A DNA stretch of 46,082 bases from an uncultured Acetatifactor sp. (GCA_947625475.1 CANQOL010000027.1:1-46082); one strand, 5' to 3'. Positions 8,738-18,733 are shown, numbered from the stretch's first letter. Numbers and translations: made by a program. Notes: a model not told the origin generated them from the letters alone.

Positions 8738-8846
8738 ACCTGGGATACCGCGCAGCACTCTGCGCATGAAAAAACAGAACAATCGAACAATCTAAGCAAT
8801 CAGAATATATATAAAATCAAGAAATCCGCAGAACGCAGGTTCCTCC

Positions 8847-8874
8847 GGCGGAAGCCCCAAAAGGGGCTTCCGCC
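8847..8874 (-). terminator. Hairpin downstream of etfA
   Basis: A perfect 12-bp stem (GGCGGAAGCCCC with GGGGCTTCCGCC) with a 4-nt loop lies about 65 nt after the etfA stop. No clear U-tract follows on either strand, so termination is probable rather than certain; it may stabilise the 3' end. Confidence 0.5.
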
Positions 8875-8939
8875 AGGGAAAACCGTCCGCCGGATGCGGC
8901 CGCCTATTTCACCGGCCCGCCGCACTCCGGCTCTTTTCC

Positions 8940-9983
8940 TTATTTTGCGGCAAGCTCCGCCTTCAGCTTCTCGGTCAGGGCAGGCACGATCTTGTTCAGG
9001 TCGCCCACAATGCCATAGTCCGCCACATCGAAAATAGGGGCGGTCTCGTCCTTGTTGATGGCGATGATCAGATCGGACTCTTCCATGCCGGCCAGATGCT
9101 GGATGGCCCCGGAGATACCGATGGCGAAATACACATTGGGACGGACCGTCTTGCCGGTCTGGCCCACCTGGAGAGCCTTGGGCTTCCAGCCCGCATCCAC
9201 AACGGCACGGGAGCAGCTCACGGTTCCGCCCAGGACGGCTGCCAGGTCGTCCAGGATCTTAAAGTTCTCAGGGCTTCCCACGCCGCGGCCGCCGGACACC
9301 AGGATCTTGGCGTCCATGATATCCACCGTGTCGGACACCGCCTTCACCACTTCCATGATCTCCACATACTTGTTGTCAGGCGTAAAGCCGGGATTGAACT
9401 CGATCACCTCTGCCTTGGCGCCGGCCACTCTGGGGCGCTTCTGCATCACGCCGGGACGGACGGTGGCCATCTGAGGGCGGAAGTCCGGGCAGGCGATGGT
9501 GGCGATAGTGTTGCCGCCGAACGCGGGACGGGTCATCAGCAGCTGATTGTGCTTCTGCTCCTTGCCGGGAACCGGGGTCAGGGGGAAGTCGCCGATATCC
9601 AGCTGGGTGCAGTCTGCGGTCAGTCCCGTGTGAATCCTGGCAGATACCCGGGGGCCAAGGTCACGTCCGATGGCGGTAGCGCCCACCAGGAAAATCTCGG
9701 GCTTAAACTTCTGGATCACACTGGCCAGCGCATGGGCATAGGGCTCGGTGCGGTACTCCTTACACTCGGGATCGTCCACCACGATCACTCTGTCGGCGCC
9801 GTACTCTGCCAGCTGGTCCGCCAGATCCTTAATGCCGCTTCCCACCAGCACAGCAGTCACATCCGTTCCAAGGTCGTCCGCCAGATCCTTTCCCTTGCCC
9901 ACCAGCTCAAAGGCAATACTGTTGATCTCATTGTCAACCTGCTGGGCGAAGACATATACGCCCTTATATTCCTCTAAATTCAT
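8940..9983 (-). CDS. etfA: Electron transfer flavoprotein, alpha subunit
   Basis: 347 residues. EtfA pairs with EtfB to carry electrons between NADH, ferredoxin and butyryl-CoA dehydrogenase. The C-terminal FAD domain shows GGRGVGSPENF, SRAVVDAGW, VGQTGKTVRPN, GISGAIQH and IIAINKDETAPIFDVADYG, all typical. There is no N-terminal ferredoxin extension. The start MNLEEYKG is chosen because GGAGG lies 6 nt upstream of ATG 9983; eight extra residues upstream are possible but lack this support. Last gene of the operon, 59 nt after etfB. Confidence 0.96.
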   Translation of the reverse strand: MNLEEYKGVYVFAQQVDNEINSIAFELVGKGKDLADDLGTDVTAVLVGSGIKDLADQLAEYGADRVIVVDDPECKEYRTEPYAHALASVIQKFKPEIFLVGATAIGRDLGPRVSARIHTGLTADCTQLDIGDFPLTPVPGKEQKHNQLLMTRPAFGGNTIATIACPDFRPQMATVRPGVMQKRPRVAGAKAEVIEFNPGFTPDNKYVEIMEVVKAVSDTVDIMDAKILVSGGRGVGSPENFKILDDLAAVLGGTVSCSRAVVDAGWKPKALQVGQTGKTVRPNVYFAIGISGAIQHLAGMEESDLIIAINKDETAPIFDVADYGIVGDLNKIVPALTEKLKAELAAK

Positions 9984-10042
9984 TGTTTCCTCCATTCTGC
10001 CACGCACTCAGGAGAAGGCATGGCACCTTCCTATGATTATTT

Positions 10043-10825
10043 TCAGATAACATGCTTCTCCTTGAGCTTGCCCACGATGTAGGTGACGGACTCGGCGGGA
10101 TCTAAGGTAACCTTCTCGCCCGCTCCCTTTCTCACCTTGTCGGAAGCCTTTGCAATCTGAGTGGGAGAGCCCTTCAGGCCCAGGTTGGAATCCTCCACGT
10201 CCACCAGATTGGCTCTGCCCCAGACGGTAACCTCGGCCTTGCAGGCATCGAAGATTCCGCCGGGCGTCATATATCTGGGCTCGTTGAGCTCTGCCAGAGC
10301 GGTGATCAGGCAGGGCATCTTTGCCTTCAGCACATGGTATCTGTCGTCGTACTGGCGCTCCACGATAACGCTGTCGCCGTCGATCTTGATATTCTGTGCG
10401 TAGGAGATCACGGGAATATTCAGGTGCTCGGAGATCTGGGGGCCCACCTGGGCGGTATCGCCGTCGATGGCCTGACGTCCGGTGATGATCAGATCATAGT
10501 CCAGGTTGCGGATGGCTCCCGCCAGGGTCTGGGAGGTAGCCCAGGTGTCCGCGCCGCCCAGCACTCTGTCGGTCACCAGGATCGCCTTGTCGGCGCCCAT
10601 GGCCATGGCCTCGCGCAGCACATCCTCCGCCTTGGGAAGGCCCATGGTGATCACGGTCACCTCGGCTCCGTACTGGTCCTTTAATCTCAGGGCCGCCTCC
10701 AGGCCCGCCTTGTCGTCCGGGTTCATGATGGTCAGCATAGCTGCTCTGTCGAGAGTTCCGTCTGGCTTAAACTTGACGCCGCCCTTGGTATCGGGAACCT
10801 GCTTGATGCAAACAACGATTTTCAT
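10043..10825 (-). CDS. etfB: Electron transfer flavoprotein, beta subunit
   Basis: 260 residues, opening MKIVVCIKQVPDT as in clostridial EtfB. The motif TGRQAIDGDTAQVGP is the flavin-binding signature of Etf pairs that bifurcate electrons with Bcd. Such complexes oxidise NADH while reducing crotonyl-CoA and ferredoxin. A GGAG site precedes the ATG. It sits 28 nt after bcd and 59 nt before etfA. Bifurcation is inferred from family and gene order. Confidence 0.96.
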   Translation of the reverse strand: MKIVVCIKQVPDTKGGVKFKPDGTLDRAAMLTIMNPDDKAGLEAALRLKDQYGAEVTVITMGLPKAEDVLREAMAMGADKAILVTDRVLGGADTWATSQTLAGAIRNLDYDLIITGRQAIDGDTAQVGPQISEHLNIPVISYAQNIKIDGDSVIVERQYDDRYHVLKAKMPCLITALAELNEPRYMTPGGIFDACKAEVTVWGRANLVDVEDSNLGLKGSPTQIAKASDKVRKGAGEKVTLDPAESVTYIVGKLKEKHVI

Positions 10826-10853
10826 TGTATTTTCACTCCTTATTCTTTTTCTA

Positions 10854-12005
<1,152 letters not shown>

Positions 12006-12032
12006 GATATCTTTCCTCCAAATCCATATTGA

Positions 12033-12872
12033 TTATTTGCTGTAATCGTAAAAGCCCTTGCCGGTCTTGCGGCCCAGCTTGCCGGCGCGCACCATCTTCC
12101 GGAGCAGGGGATGAGGACGGTACTTGGGATCGCCGGTCTCGTTCTGAAGCACCTCCATGATGGCCAGCACGATATCCAGGCCCACCAGATCGCCCAGGGC
12201 CAGAGGCCCCATGGGATGGGAGGCGCCCAGCTTCATGGCCTCGTCGATATCCGCCACGCTGGCAATGCCGTCCGCGTAAATGCCGATGGCCTCGTTGATC
12301 ATAGGGATCAGGATGCGGTTCACCACAAATCCGGGAGCCTCCTTCACCTCAACGGGGGTCTTGCCGATGTCCGACGCAATCTTCTTGATGGTCTCCACCA
12401 GCTCGGCAGGGGTATTCTCGCCTGCGATCACCTCCACCAGCTTCATCCTGTCGGCGGGGTTAAAGAAGTGCATACCGATCATGGGCCTGTCCAGGCCCGC
12501 CCCGATCTCCGTGATGGAGAGGGATGAGGTGTTGGTGGCAAACATGCACCCGGGCTTTACGATCTCCTGCAGCTCCTTAAAGGTGGTCTTCTTGATCTGC
12601 ATATTCTCAGGGGCAACCTCCACCACCAGATCGCAGTCGGTGCAGATGTCCTTTAAGCCGGTCACAATCTTGGCGGCTATCTCATCCGCCTTGGCCTGGG
12701 TGATCTTCTCCTTGCCCACCAGGAAATTCAGATTCTTCAGGATCCTGGCCTTTCCGCCGTCAGCGAACTCCTGCTTGATGTCGCACAGACATACCTCATA
12801 CCCGTCTGTCATGGCAAAAGCCTGCGCGATGCCTGCGCCCATTGTACCGGCGCCGATAATACCTACTTTCAT
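12033..12872 (-). CDS. hbd: 3-hydroxybutyryl-CoA dehydrogenase
   Basis: 279 residues. It reduces acetoacetyl-CoA to 3-hydroxybutyryl-CoA with NAD(P)H. The Rossmann motif GAGTMG lies at 7-12, the family signature [15 protein letters not shown] in the middle, and the C-terminal dimer domain ends GKGFYDYSK, typical of clostridial Hbd. AAGGAGG precedes the ATG. Third gene of the operon. Confidence 0.96.
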   Translation of the reverse strand: MKVGIIGAGTMGAGIAQAFAMTDGYEVCLCDIKQEFADGGKARILKNLNFLVGKEKITQAKADEIAAKIVTGLKDICTDCDLVVEVAPENMQIKKTTFKELQEIVKPGCMFATNTSSLSITEIGAGLDRPMIGMHFFNPADRMKLVEVIAGENTPAELVETIKKIASDIGKTPVEVKEAPGFVVNRILIPMINEAIGIYADGIASVADIDEAMKLGASHPMGPLALGDLVGLDIVLAIMEVLQNETGDPKYRPHPLLRKMVRAGKLGRKTGKGFYDYSK

Positions 12873-12911
12873 GGATTATTCCTCCTTGTCTGTTGATATG
12901 GTAACTGTTGA

Positions 12912-13697
12912 TTAACGGTTTTGAAAGGGCTCCTTGACCTTCTCCTTGTTCTTGTCCAGGAAAAAGGCCATGCCGTACTTCTGATCCTCGGTCTCAAAGC
13001 AGCCGCCGAAGAGCTTTTCCTCCAGAACCAGCGCCTCGTCCATGGAGAGATCCAGGCCGCCGTTGATGGCCTTCTTGCAGCTGCGCACGGCGATAGGGGC
13101 GTTCTTTGCGATGCCGGCCGCCATCTTCTCTGCGGCGGGAAGCAGTTCCTCCTGAGGGTAAACCGCGTTCACCAGGCCGATCCTGTATGCTTCCTGCGCC
13201 TTGATATTGCGGGCGGTGTAAATCATCTGCTTGGCCATGCCGGGTCCCACCAGGCGGGCCAGCCGCTGGGTGCCTCCGAAGCCCGGGGTGATGCCCAGGC
13301 CCGTCTCAGGCTGTCCGAACACCGCGTTCTCGGAGCAGATCCGGATATCGCAGCTCATGGCCAGCTCACAGCCGCCTCCCAGGGCGAAGCCGTTCACCGC
13401 GGCAATCACAGGGATGGGGAAGGTCTCCAGCCTGCGGAACACGTCGTTCCCCTTCTTGCCGAAGGCTTCTCCCTCCGCCTTGGTCAGCGTGCTCATCTCT
13501 CCGATATCGGCTCCCGCCACAAAGGATTTGGGGCCGGCGCCGGTGACGATCAGGCATCTGACCTCATCTAAGTCCACCCCGTCCAGAGCCGCATTCAGTT
13601 CCTCCAGCACGGCGGAATTCAGGGCGTTTAATGCCTTCTCGCGGCTGACCGTGAGGATGGCGTACTGTCCCTTTTGCTCATATACAATGTATTCCAT
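12912..13697 (-). CDS. crt: 3-hydroxybutyryl-CoA dehydratase (crotonase)
   Basis: 261 residues, the usual crotonase length. It dehydrates 3-hydroxybutyryl-CoA to crotonyl-CoA. The oxyanion-hole segment AGADIGEM and the two catalytic glutamates, E111 (GGGCELAM) and E131 (GQPETGLG), are 20 residues apart as in crotonase. The start at 13697 (MEYIVYEQ) is preceded by AAAGGA; the open frame upstream is GC-rich and lacks crotonase features. It lies 73 nt after thl. Confidence 0.95.
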   Translation of the reverse strand: MEYIVYEQKGQYAILTVSREKALNALNSAVLEELNAALDGVDLDEVRCLIVTGAGPKSFVAGADIGEMSTLTKAEGEAFGKKGNDVFRRLETFPIPVIAAVNGFALGGGCELAMSCDIRICSENAVFGQPETGLGITPGFGGTQRLARLVGPGMAKQMIYTARNIKAQEAYRIGLVNAVYPQEELLPAAEKMAAGIAKNAPIAVRSCKKAINGGLDLSMDEALVLEEKLFGGCFETEDQKYGMAFFLDKNKEKVKEPFQNR

Positions 13698-13770
13698 AGC
13701 GATCCTTTCCACACAGCAAGGCGGGAGAGTCCCGCCCGGCTGTATTCTTTCAGGTTGCCCTGACTTTGTT

Positions 13771-14955
13771 TTAATCCTCAATCTTGACGATGGTGGCGCA
13801 GCCCATGCCGCCGCCGATACACAGGGTGGCCAGGCCGGTCTTGGCGCCTCTTGCCTGCATCTCATAGAGCAGGGTTACCAGGATACGGCAGCCGGAGGCT
13901 CCCACGGGATGTCCCAGGGCGATGGCGCCGCCGTTGGGATTGAGCTGCTTGTCCACATCGATGCCCAGCTCCTTGCCCACTGCCACGGACTGGGCCGCAA
14001 AGGCCTCGTTGGCCTCGATGATATCGAAGTCCTCGATCTTCATGCCGGTCTTGGCCATCACCTTCCTGGTGGCGGCCACGGGGCCGATGCCCATGATGTC
14101 GGGGCGCACCCCTGCCAGAGCGCCTGCCACATAGGTGGCCATGGGCTTCACGCCCAGCTCCTTGGCCTTTTCCTCGCTCATCACCACGATGGCTGCGGCG
14201 CCGTCGTTGATGCCGGAGGCGTTGCCGGCGGTCACAAAGCCGTCCTTATTGATGGGACGCAGCTTTGCCAGGCCCTCCATGGTGGAGCCGGGGCGGGGGC
14301 CCTCATCCGTATCAAAGATCACGGTCTCCTTCTTTTTCTTTACCTCCACGGGAACGATCTCCGCCTTGAAGGCGCCCGTCTCCTGGGCTACCTGGGTCTT
14401 CTGCTGGCTCTTTAATGCGAACTCATCCAGCTCCTGGCGGGTCAGGCCCCACTCCTCGCAGATATTGTCCGCGGTCTTAATCATATGATAATCGTTGAAG
14501 GCATCCCAGAGAGCGTCCTTGATCATGGTGTCCACCAGCGTGCCGTTGTTCATGCGGTAGCCGAAGCGGGCCTGGGGAACCGCATAGGGGGCCATGGACA
14601 TATTCTCCATGCCGCCTGCCACTACGATGTCGGCCTCTCCGGCCAGGATCATCTGTGCCGCCTGGTTCACACAGTTGAGGCCGGAGCCGCACACCACGTT
14701 CATGGTGACAGCGGGCACCTCCACGGGAAGCCCCGCCTTGATGGAAGCCTGGCGGGCCACGTTCTGGCCAAGCCCGGCCTGGATCACACAGCCCATGTAC
14801 ACCTGGTCAACCGCATCGGGCGCCACGCCGGCTCTCTTTAAAGCCTCGCGGATCACAATGGCTCCCAGGTCCACAGCGGGGGTAGTGCTCAGGGACCCGC
14901 CCATAGTACCGATGGCGGTACGACAGGCGCCTGCTAATACAACTTTCTTTGCCAT
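13771..14955 (-). CDS. thlA: Acetyl-CoA acetyltransferase (thiolase)
   Basis: 394 residues. It condenses two acetyl-CoA into acetoacetyl-CoA, the entry step of butyrate formation. The full triad is visible: C89 (NVVCGSG), H349 ([10 protein letters not shown]) and C379 (CIGGGMG). It is the first gene of the operon, with TGGAGG before the ATG and a strong promoter behind it. The symbol follows clostridial use. Confidence 0.96.
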   Translation of the reverse strand: MAKKVVLAGACRTAIGTMGGSLSTTPAVDLGAIVIREALKRAGVAPDAVDQVYMGCVIQAGLGQNVARQASIKAGLPVEVPAVTMNVVCGSGLNCVNQAAQMILAGEADIVVAGGMENMSMAPYAVPQARFGYRMNNGTLVDTMIKDALWDAFNDYHMIKTADNICEEWGLTRQELDEFALKSQQKTQVAQETGAFKAEIVPVEVKKKKETVIFDTDEGPRPGSTMEGLAKLRPINKDGFVTAGNASGINDGAAAIVVMSEEKAKELGVKPMATYVAGALAGVRPDIMGIGPVAATRKVMAKTGMKIEDFDIIEANEAFAAQSVAVGKELGIDVDKQLNPNGGAIALGHPVGASGCRILVTLLYEMQARGAKTGLATLCIGGGMGCATIVKIED

Positions 14956-15003
14956 TTCTCTTACCTCCAGATTCGTGTCATATCGATGATAATGAACTTT
15001 GCC

Positions 15004-15031
15004 GCAATGATTGTTATTTTTTTGTCATTGC
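15004..15031. promoter_or_regulatory. Dyad at the start of the butyrate operon leader, possible operator
   Basis: GCAATGA (15004-15010) and TCATTGC (15025-15031) are perfect inverted arms with a 14-nt spacer, just downstream of the -10 element. They are placed where a repressor could block transcription. The sequence does not match the Rex palindrome. The binding factor is unknown. Confidence 0.4.
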
Positions 15032-15042
15032 TGATAGAACCT

Positions 15043-15071
15043 ATTTTATCATAGCCCCAAGCTTATTGCAA
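15043..15071 (-). promoter_or_regulatory. Sigma-A promoter of the thl-crt-hbd-bcd-etfBA operon
   Basis: On the minus strand: TTGCAA (15066-15071), 17-bp spacer, TAAAAT (15043-15048). It lies between the stop of the M23 peptidase gene and thl, leaving a leader of about 80 nt. Confidence 0.7.
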
Positions 15072-15087
15072 TGCCTTTTCAAAAAAA

Positions 15088-16104
15088 TCACCGGGCCGCC
15101 TCCACCGCAGGATCCAGAATCTGCGTGGACCGCACCCACTCCCGGGTCCCCTCCACCTTCTCGGCCGGCTGGGTATGGCGGGCCAGGAAGCAGGTGAGAG
15201 GATACAGGTCGATCCAGATCTCGCTGTCGCTCTCCTTCTGGGATTCGTCAAAAATCAGCTGCATCCCCCAGTGCAGATGGGTTACTTCTATATTATTGAC
15301 ATTTTCCTTGGCGCTGTAGCCCGTGTGTCCCATGTATCCGATCACGTCCCCGGCGGTCACCAGGTCCCCCTCCTTGAGCCCCTCCGCATAGGGGTAATTC
15401 TGGCGCAGGTGGGCGTAATAATAGTACCTCTTCCCGTCCAGGCTCCGGATCCCGATCCGCCAGCCCCCGTACTGGTTCCAGCCGAGAGCCTCCACACGTC
15501 CCGACTCCACGGCCATAATGGGAGTTCCCACCTGGCCCATCATATCATGGCCCAGATGCTTCCTCTGATATCCGTAGCTGCGCCCCGCCCCGAAATCGTC
15601 ATAGTGAGTGTAGGTAAAGCCCCTGGCCAGGGGAAAATAGGCCTTCAGGCCGTACACCGGCTGATACAGCAGGTTTCCGGCCTCATCGGGCTGGCGGACC
15701 TGATACTCCCCCACCATGCCCCCCAGCACGGCCCCGTAGGCCTCTTCATAATAATCGTAATATTTCAGATTCTCCGTCAGATCCCCCAGACTGGTATCCC
15801 CGGCCGCCAGCTCCCCGGCAGCCTTCTCCAGGATCTGCAGGGCCTTTTCGTCAAATTTCCCGCCGCATCTGGCCGCGGTGTAGGCCAGCAGCTCCACCCA
15901 GCCCACATGATGCTCCTTTTTGTAGGTGTTCACGTCCCACTGATAGGCGCTGCACAGGGCCTCGTAGGACACATCGAAATCCACCCATTTTATGTACCCT
16001 TCCGGGGAACGGGTGGAGGCGTCCAGCAGGCTTCCCTGCTGCTTTTTCCAGTTCCCCGCCAGAATGAGCGCCGCCGCAGCGACCAGATAGAGCTCCGCCA
16101 GCAC
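15088..16104 (-). CDS. M23-family (LytM-like) metallopeptidase, membrane anchored
   Basis: Predicted to cut peptidoglycan cross-links at the cell surface. An N-terminal hydrophobic helix (LYLVAAAALILAG) anchors it. The C-terminal half carries the zinc motifs H-x3-D (HLGHD) and HxH (HLHWG), plus the YYYYAHL and GDVIGYMGHTG segments of M23 domains. The start is uncertain: the frame is open up to a TTG at 16449, but that stretch contains 40-bp repeats and the probable hpf terminator. I give the GTG at 16104, just before the helix; its Shine-Dalgarno (AAAGG) is very close. A well-spaced ATG near 16155 is in another frame, so an upstream indel is possible. Confidence 0.75.
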   Translation of the reverse strand: MLAELYLVAAAALILAGNWKKQQGSLLDASTRSPEGYIKWVDFDVSYEALCSAYQWDVNTYKKEHHVGWVELLAYTAARCGGKFDEKALQILEKAAGELAAGDTSLGDLTENLKYYDYYEEAYGAVLGGMVGEYQVRQPDEAGNLLYQPVYGLKAYFPLARGFTYTHYDDFGAGRSYGYQRKHLGHDMMGQVGTPIMAVESGRVEALGWNQYGGWRIGIRSLDGKRYYYYAHLRQNYPYAEGLKEGDLVTAGDVIGYMGHTGYSAKENVNNIEVTHLHWGMQLIFDESQKESDSEIWIDLYPLTCFLARHTQPAEKVEGTREWVRSTQILDPAVEAAR

Positions 16105-16215
16105 TGCCTTTCTGATAAATGTTCCGTAGCCGCGCCCCCTGCCGGCGCACGTCCCATGATTTCCCTTCCCTCTCAAAGCCTCCCCCTTGCGTCTCCCTCT
16201 CCTTCCCTCCAATAT

Positions 16216-16340
16216 ATGAAGCGCCCCGGCAGGGTATGCCCGCGCCGCGTCCCTTCCGCATGCGATGTGTCCGGCAGGGTACGCCTGTGCCCTTCCCGCA
16301 TGCGATATGTCCGGCAGGGTACGCCTGCGCCCTTCCCGCG
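16216..16340. repeat. Two 40-bp tandem repeats plus a diverged third copy
   Basis: The 40-bp unit starting TGCGATGTGTCCGGCAGGGT occupies 16261-16300 and 16301-16340 with three differences; a weaker third copy lies at about 16216-16260. The unit is not a multiple of three, so coding here would shift frame between copies. That suggests a noncoding leader of the M23 gene. Confidence 0.8.
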
Positions 16341-16345
16341 CAAAA

Positions 16346-16374
16346 GGGCCGCGCGGCTTTCGCCCGCGCGGCCC
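16346..16374 (-). terminator. Probable terminator of hpf
   Basis: A perfect 11-bp GC stem (GGGCCGCGCGG 16346-16356 with CCGCGCGGCCC 16364-16374, 7-nt loop) is followed on the minus strand by CTTTT. It lies about 115 nt after the hpf stop. The U-tract is short. Confidence 0.55.
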
Positions 16375-16490
16375 GCTGTTCCCTCTGTTTTCTGTCCCTG
16401 CGTCCGGAGACCCGCCGAAACCTCCGGCCCGGACTGGTTCTCCGGCCAAGACTGCTCTTCCAGCCCGGACTAGTCCTCCGGCCTCCCGGA

Positions 16491-17018
16491 CTACTCTTCC
16501 GGCTCGATCAGGCCGTAGGTGCCTCCCTTCCTGCGGTAGACCACATTCACCTGCCCGGTCTCCGCATTGGCAAATACATAGAAGCTGTGCCCCAGCAGCT
16601 CCATCTGGACGCAGGCATCCTCCGGATACATGGGCTTGATATCAAACTTCTTGGTGCGCTCGATCCGGATTTCCTCCCCCCCGTCCTCCGGGCTCTGAGC
16701 GTAAAGCTGGCTGAAATCCCCTCCGCTCTGCTGCTTGTCCACCAGCTTGCTCTTATACTTTTTCAGCTGCCTCTCAATGATTTCCTCCACCAGGTCGATG
16801 GACACATACATATCGCTGCTGACCTGCTCGGAGCGGATGATCTTCCCCCGCACCGGAATGGTGACCTCTATCTTCTGCCTGTCCTTTTCCACGCTCAAGG
16901 TGACATGTACTTCCGTATCAGGCTGGAAATACCTTCCCAGCTTGCCGATCTTGTCCTCCACAGCGCTCTTCAGCGCAGATGTCACCTCCATGTTCCTGCC
17001 CACGATCACAAACTTCAT
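16491..17018 (-). CDS. hpf: Ribosome hibernation promoting factor, long form
   Basis: 175 residues. Binds the 30S decoding region and drives 100S ribosome dimers in resting cells. Residues about 1-105 form the HPF/RaiA domain (MKFVIVGRNMEVT start, charged C-terminal helix). A linker at about 106-125 leads to the C-terminal dimerisation domain (KFDIKPMYPEDACVQMELLGH to GLIEPEE), the mark of the long form found in Firmicutes. AAAGGA precedes the ATG. It has its own promoter with a dyad across the -10 element. Confidence 0.96.
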   Translation of the reverse strand: MKFVIVGRNMEVTSALKSAVEDKIGKLGRYFQPDTEVHVTLSVEKDRQKIEVTIPVRGKIIRSEQVSSDMYVSIDLVEEIIERQLKKYKSKLVDKQQSGGDFSQLYAQSPEDGGEEIRIERTKKFDIKPMYPEDACVQMELLGHSFYVFANAETGQVNVVYRRKGGTYGLIEPEE

Positions 17019-17048
17019 ACCGTCTCATTCCTTTCTGTGGTTTATTGT

Positions 17049-17083
17049 ATGGTAATTATACCATTTCCTTCCTTATTTTGCAA
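17049..17083 (-). promoter_or_regulatory. hpf promoter with palindrome over the -10 element
   Basis: Minus strand: TTGCAA (17078-17083), 17 bp, TATAAT (17055-17060) with an extended TGG before it. The 16-mer ATGGTAATTATACCAT (17049-17064) is a dyad with 6-bp arms that covers the -10 element, so it may bind a regulator. Confidence 0.75.
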
Positions 17084-17234
17084 CAATTTCGTCTTATTTT
17101 TACATAAATTTGAAATCAAAATTGTCAATACTTTTTTCGGCAAAATCCCACTGTTTTTGTTTTTTTATGAGAACTTCACAAAACAGACGTTCCCAAAGTT
17201 TCCATAATATTTCACCCAAATTGACATAAAAAAC

Positions 17235-17322
17235 TGTGGATAAGGTGTATAACTTAGTGTATAAGTTACTTTTTTCCCATTTTGCGCGTTTTTGGATGTG
17301 GATATCTTTTTACTTATTCACA
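17235..17322. other. Cluster of DnaA-box-like 9-mers in an AT-rich gap
   Basis: Consensus boxes (TTATNCACA or its complement TGTGNATAA): TGTGGATAA 17235-17243 and TTATTCACA 17314-17322. One-mismatch boxes: GGTGTATAA 17244-17252, AGTGTATAA 17256-17264 and TGTGGATAT 17297-17305. The gap 17084-17471 contains no gene I can support. No dnaA or dnaN is near, so I do not call an origin. DnaA titration or regulatory binding is possible, and chance in AT-rich DNA cannot be excluded. Confidence 0.45.
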
Positions 17323-17471
17323 GGTATAAATGTAACGAAATGTCGAGAAATGTAGATTCTTTGTACAAAATAGACAAATCCGTCGATGAGGGACAGATTC
17401 CCTCCCCCCGGAAAATGTGAGACAATAACGGTTTTTCGAAACAAATCAAACTGCCGCCCTCGTTTCCGAAC

Positions 17472-17515
17472 AAAAAAAGCCGCTGTGGAAGGACTCAGCC
17501 CTTCCTGCAGCGGCT
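17472..17515 (-). terminator. Intrinsic terminator of the SH3-NlpC/P60 gene
   Basis: Stem arms AGCCGCTG (17478-17485) with CAGCGGCT (17508-17515), and GGAAGG (17487-17492) with CCTTCC (17500-17505). Seven Us follow on the minus strand (17472-17478). It lies 15 nt after the stop. Confidence 0.9.
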
Positions 17516-17530
17516 CTGCTCACTGTGTTG

Positions 17531-18733
17531 TCAGAAAATCCTGCGGATGGCGAGGATCTTTTTGTAATCCGCCTTGGAGGTAATGATCCCCGTCTTGGAG
17601 TTGGAGGCGTGAACAATCTGACCGTCCCCTATGTAGAGGGCCACATGGCCGGAGTAGCAGATCAGATCCCCGGGCTGGGCGTTTTCCAGCCCGTCCACCG
17701 CATACCCCTGCTTGCGGTCGGCGCCGGAGGAATGAGGCAGGCTCACCCCGAAGTTGGCATACACACTCATCACAAAGCCGGAGCAGTCCGTCCCGTTGGT
17801 CAGGCTGCAGCCTCCGTATTTATAGGGATTGCCCACAAACTGCAGCGCGTACTGGGCAACCGCCGCTCCCATCTCATTGTCCCCTGAGGCCGTTACCACG
17901 GGCACCGGCACCGGATTCTGCTCCGCCGCTGCCTGGGCTGCCTGTGCCTGAGCCGCTGCCGCCTGGGCCGCCGCCCTGGCTGCCGCCGCCGCTGCCTGTT
18001 CCTCCGCCTTTCTCCGGTCGGCCTCCTCCTTGGACTCGGCGGTCACGAACTCGGTCCTCAGATCCACATAGTCCATGGATACCCAGCCCATGCCATCTTC
18101 CGTGTCCACTCTGGCCCAGCCGTTCTGTTCCTCGTACACCACCAGGTCATCCCCGTTTGCCACCATCCCCAGGATGGAAGCGTCGAGAGAGGCCTCGCTT
18201 CTCACATAAAGGCCGTCGGCCGTCACGGTGGCGATCCGGGTTCCCACCTGCTTTGCCAGCTCCACGGCGGCATCGCCTGTCACACAGTACTCGCCGCTCA
18301 CAAAGCCGGTCACATCTCCGGACTGGATCTCGTACCAGCCGTTCTGCTCGGCCAGGAACGTTCCCACGGAATTGTTGTACAAATATCCCACGATCTGTCC
18401 GTCCTCGCTGGGCATGTTTCTCACATTTACATAGCTGCGCACCTGCGCGATCACAAGGCTGCTGAATGACTCCTCCTCCGACGGTTCCTCGGCCGCGGGC
18501 ACCGGATCGTCCTCAATCCGGGTCAGCTCCACCAAAGTCTCCAGGCTGGCACTGTCATTCCCGGTTATGGCCTGGAGATCCTCCATGGTAGTGCCCTTCG
18601 CCAGAGTGATGTTGATGCCGGCGGTGGGCAGTACGGTGGAAACATTGGACGCCTGAGCCTTCAGGCCGCATCCGGCAAAAAGGAAGGCGGCGGAGAGTGC
18701 ATATGTAGTTATCCGAAAGGAGAGGCTGTGCAT
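17531..18733 (-). CDS. Secreted cell-wall endopeptidase, two SH3b domains plus NlpC/P60
   Basis: 400 residues. N-terminal signal peptide (about 1-28; LFAGC at 18-22 is a poor lipobox, so ordinary secretion cleaved near AQA is more likely). SH3b-like wall-binding domains lie at about 92-150 (YVNVRNMPS) and 165-225 (LYVRSEASL). An Ala/Gln linker of likely coiled-coil character (about 235-270) leads to the NlpC/P60 domain. The triad is visible: C317 (TDCSGF), H363 (GHVALYIG) and H375 (IVHAS). Such enzymes cut the D-Glu-diamino-acid bond of stem peptides. AGGAGA precedes the ATG. It is transcribed alone, divergent from tcdA, with its own promoter and terminator. Confidence 0.93.
   Translation of the reverse strand: MHSLSFRITTYALSAAFLFAGCGLKAQASNVSTVLPTAGINITLAKGTTMEDLQAITGNDSASLETLVELTRIEDDPVPAAEEPSEEESFSSLVIAQVRSYVNVRNMPSEDGQIVGYLYNNSVGTFLAEQNGWYEIQSGDVTGFVSGEYCVTGDAAVELAKQVGTRIATVTADGLYVRSEASLDASILGMVANGDDLVVYEEQNGWARVDTEDGMGWVSMDYVDLRTEFVTAESKEEADRRKAEEQAAAAAARAAAQAAAAQAQAAQAAAEQNPVPVPVVTASGDNEMGAAVAQYALQFVGNPYKYGGCSLTNGTDCSGFVMSVYANFGVSLPHSSGADRKQGYAVDGLENAQPGDLICYSGHVALYIGDGQIVHASNSKTGIITSKADYKKILAIRRIF

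Noticed and set aside
15004..15031. Rex (redox) operator in the thl leader
   Set aside because: Only one TAACAA-like half is present; the palindrome TTGTTA-N6-TAACAA is not there.
16216..16340. CRISPR array
   Set aside because: The 40-bp units are adjacent with no spacers between them, and no cas gene is present.
17235..17322. Chromosomal replication origin
   Set aside because: DnaA-like boxes are present, but there is no dnaA, dnaN, rpmH or gyrB nearby, so the call would go beyond the evidence.
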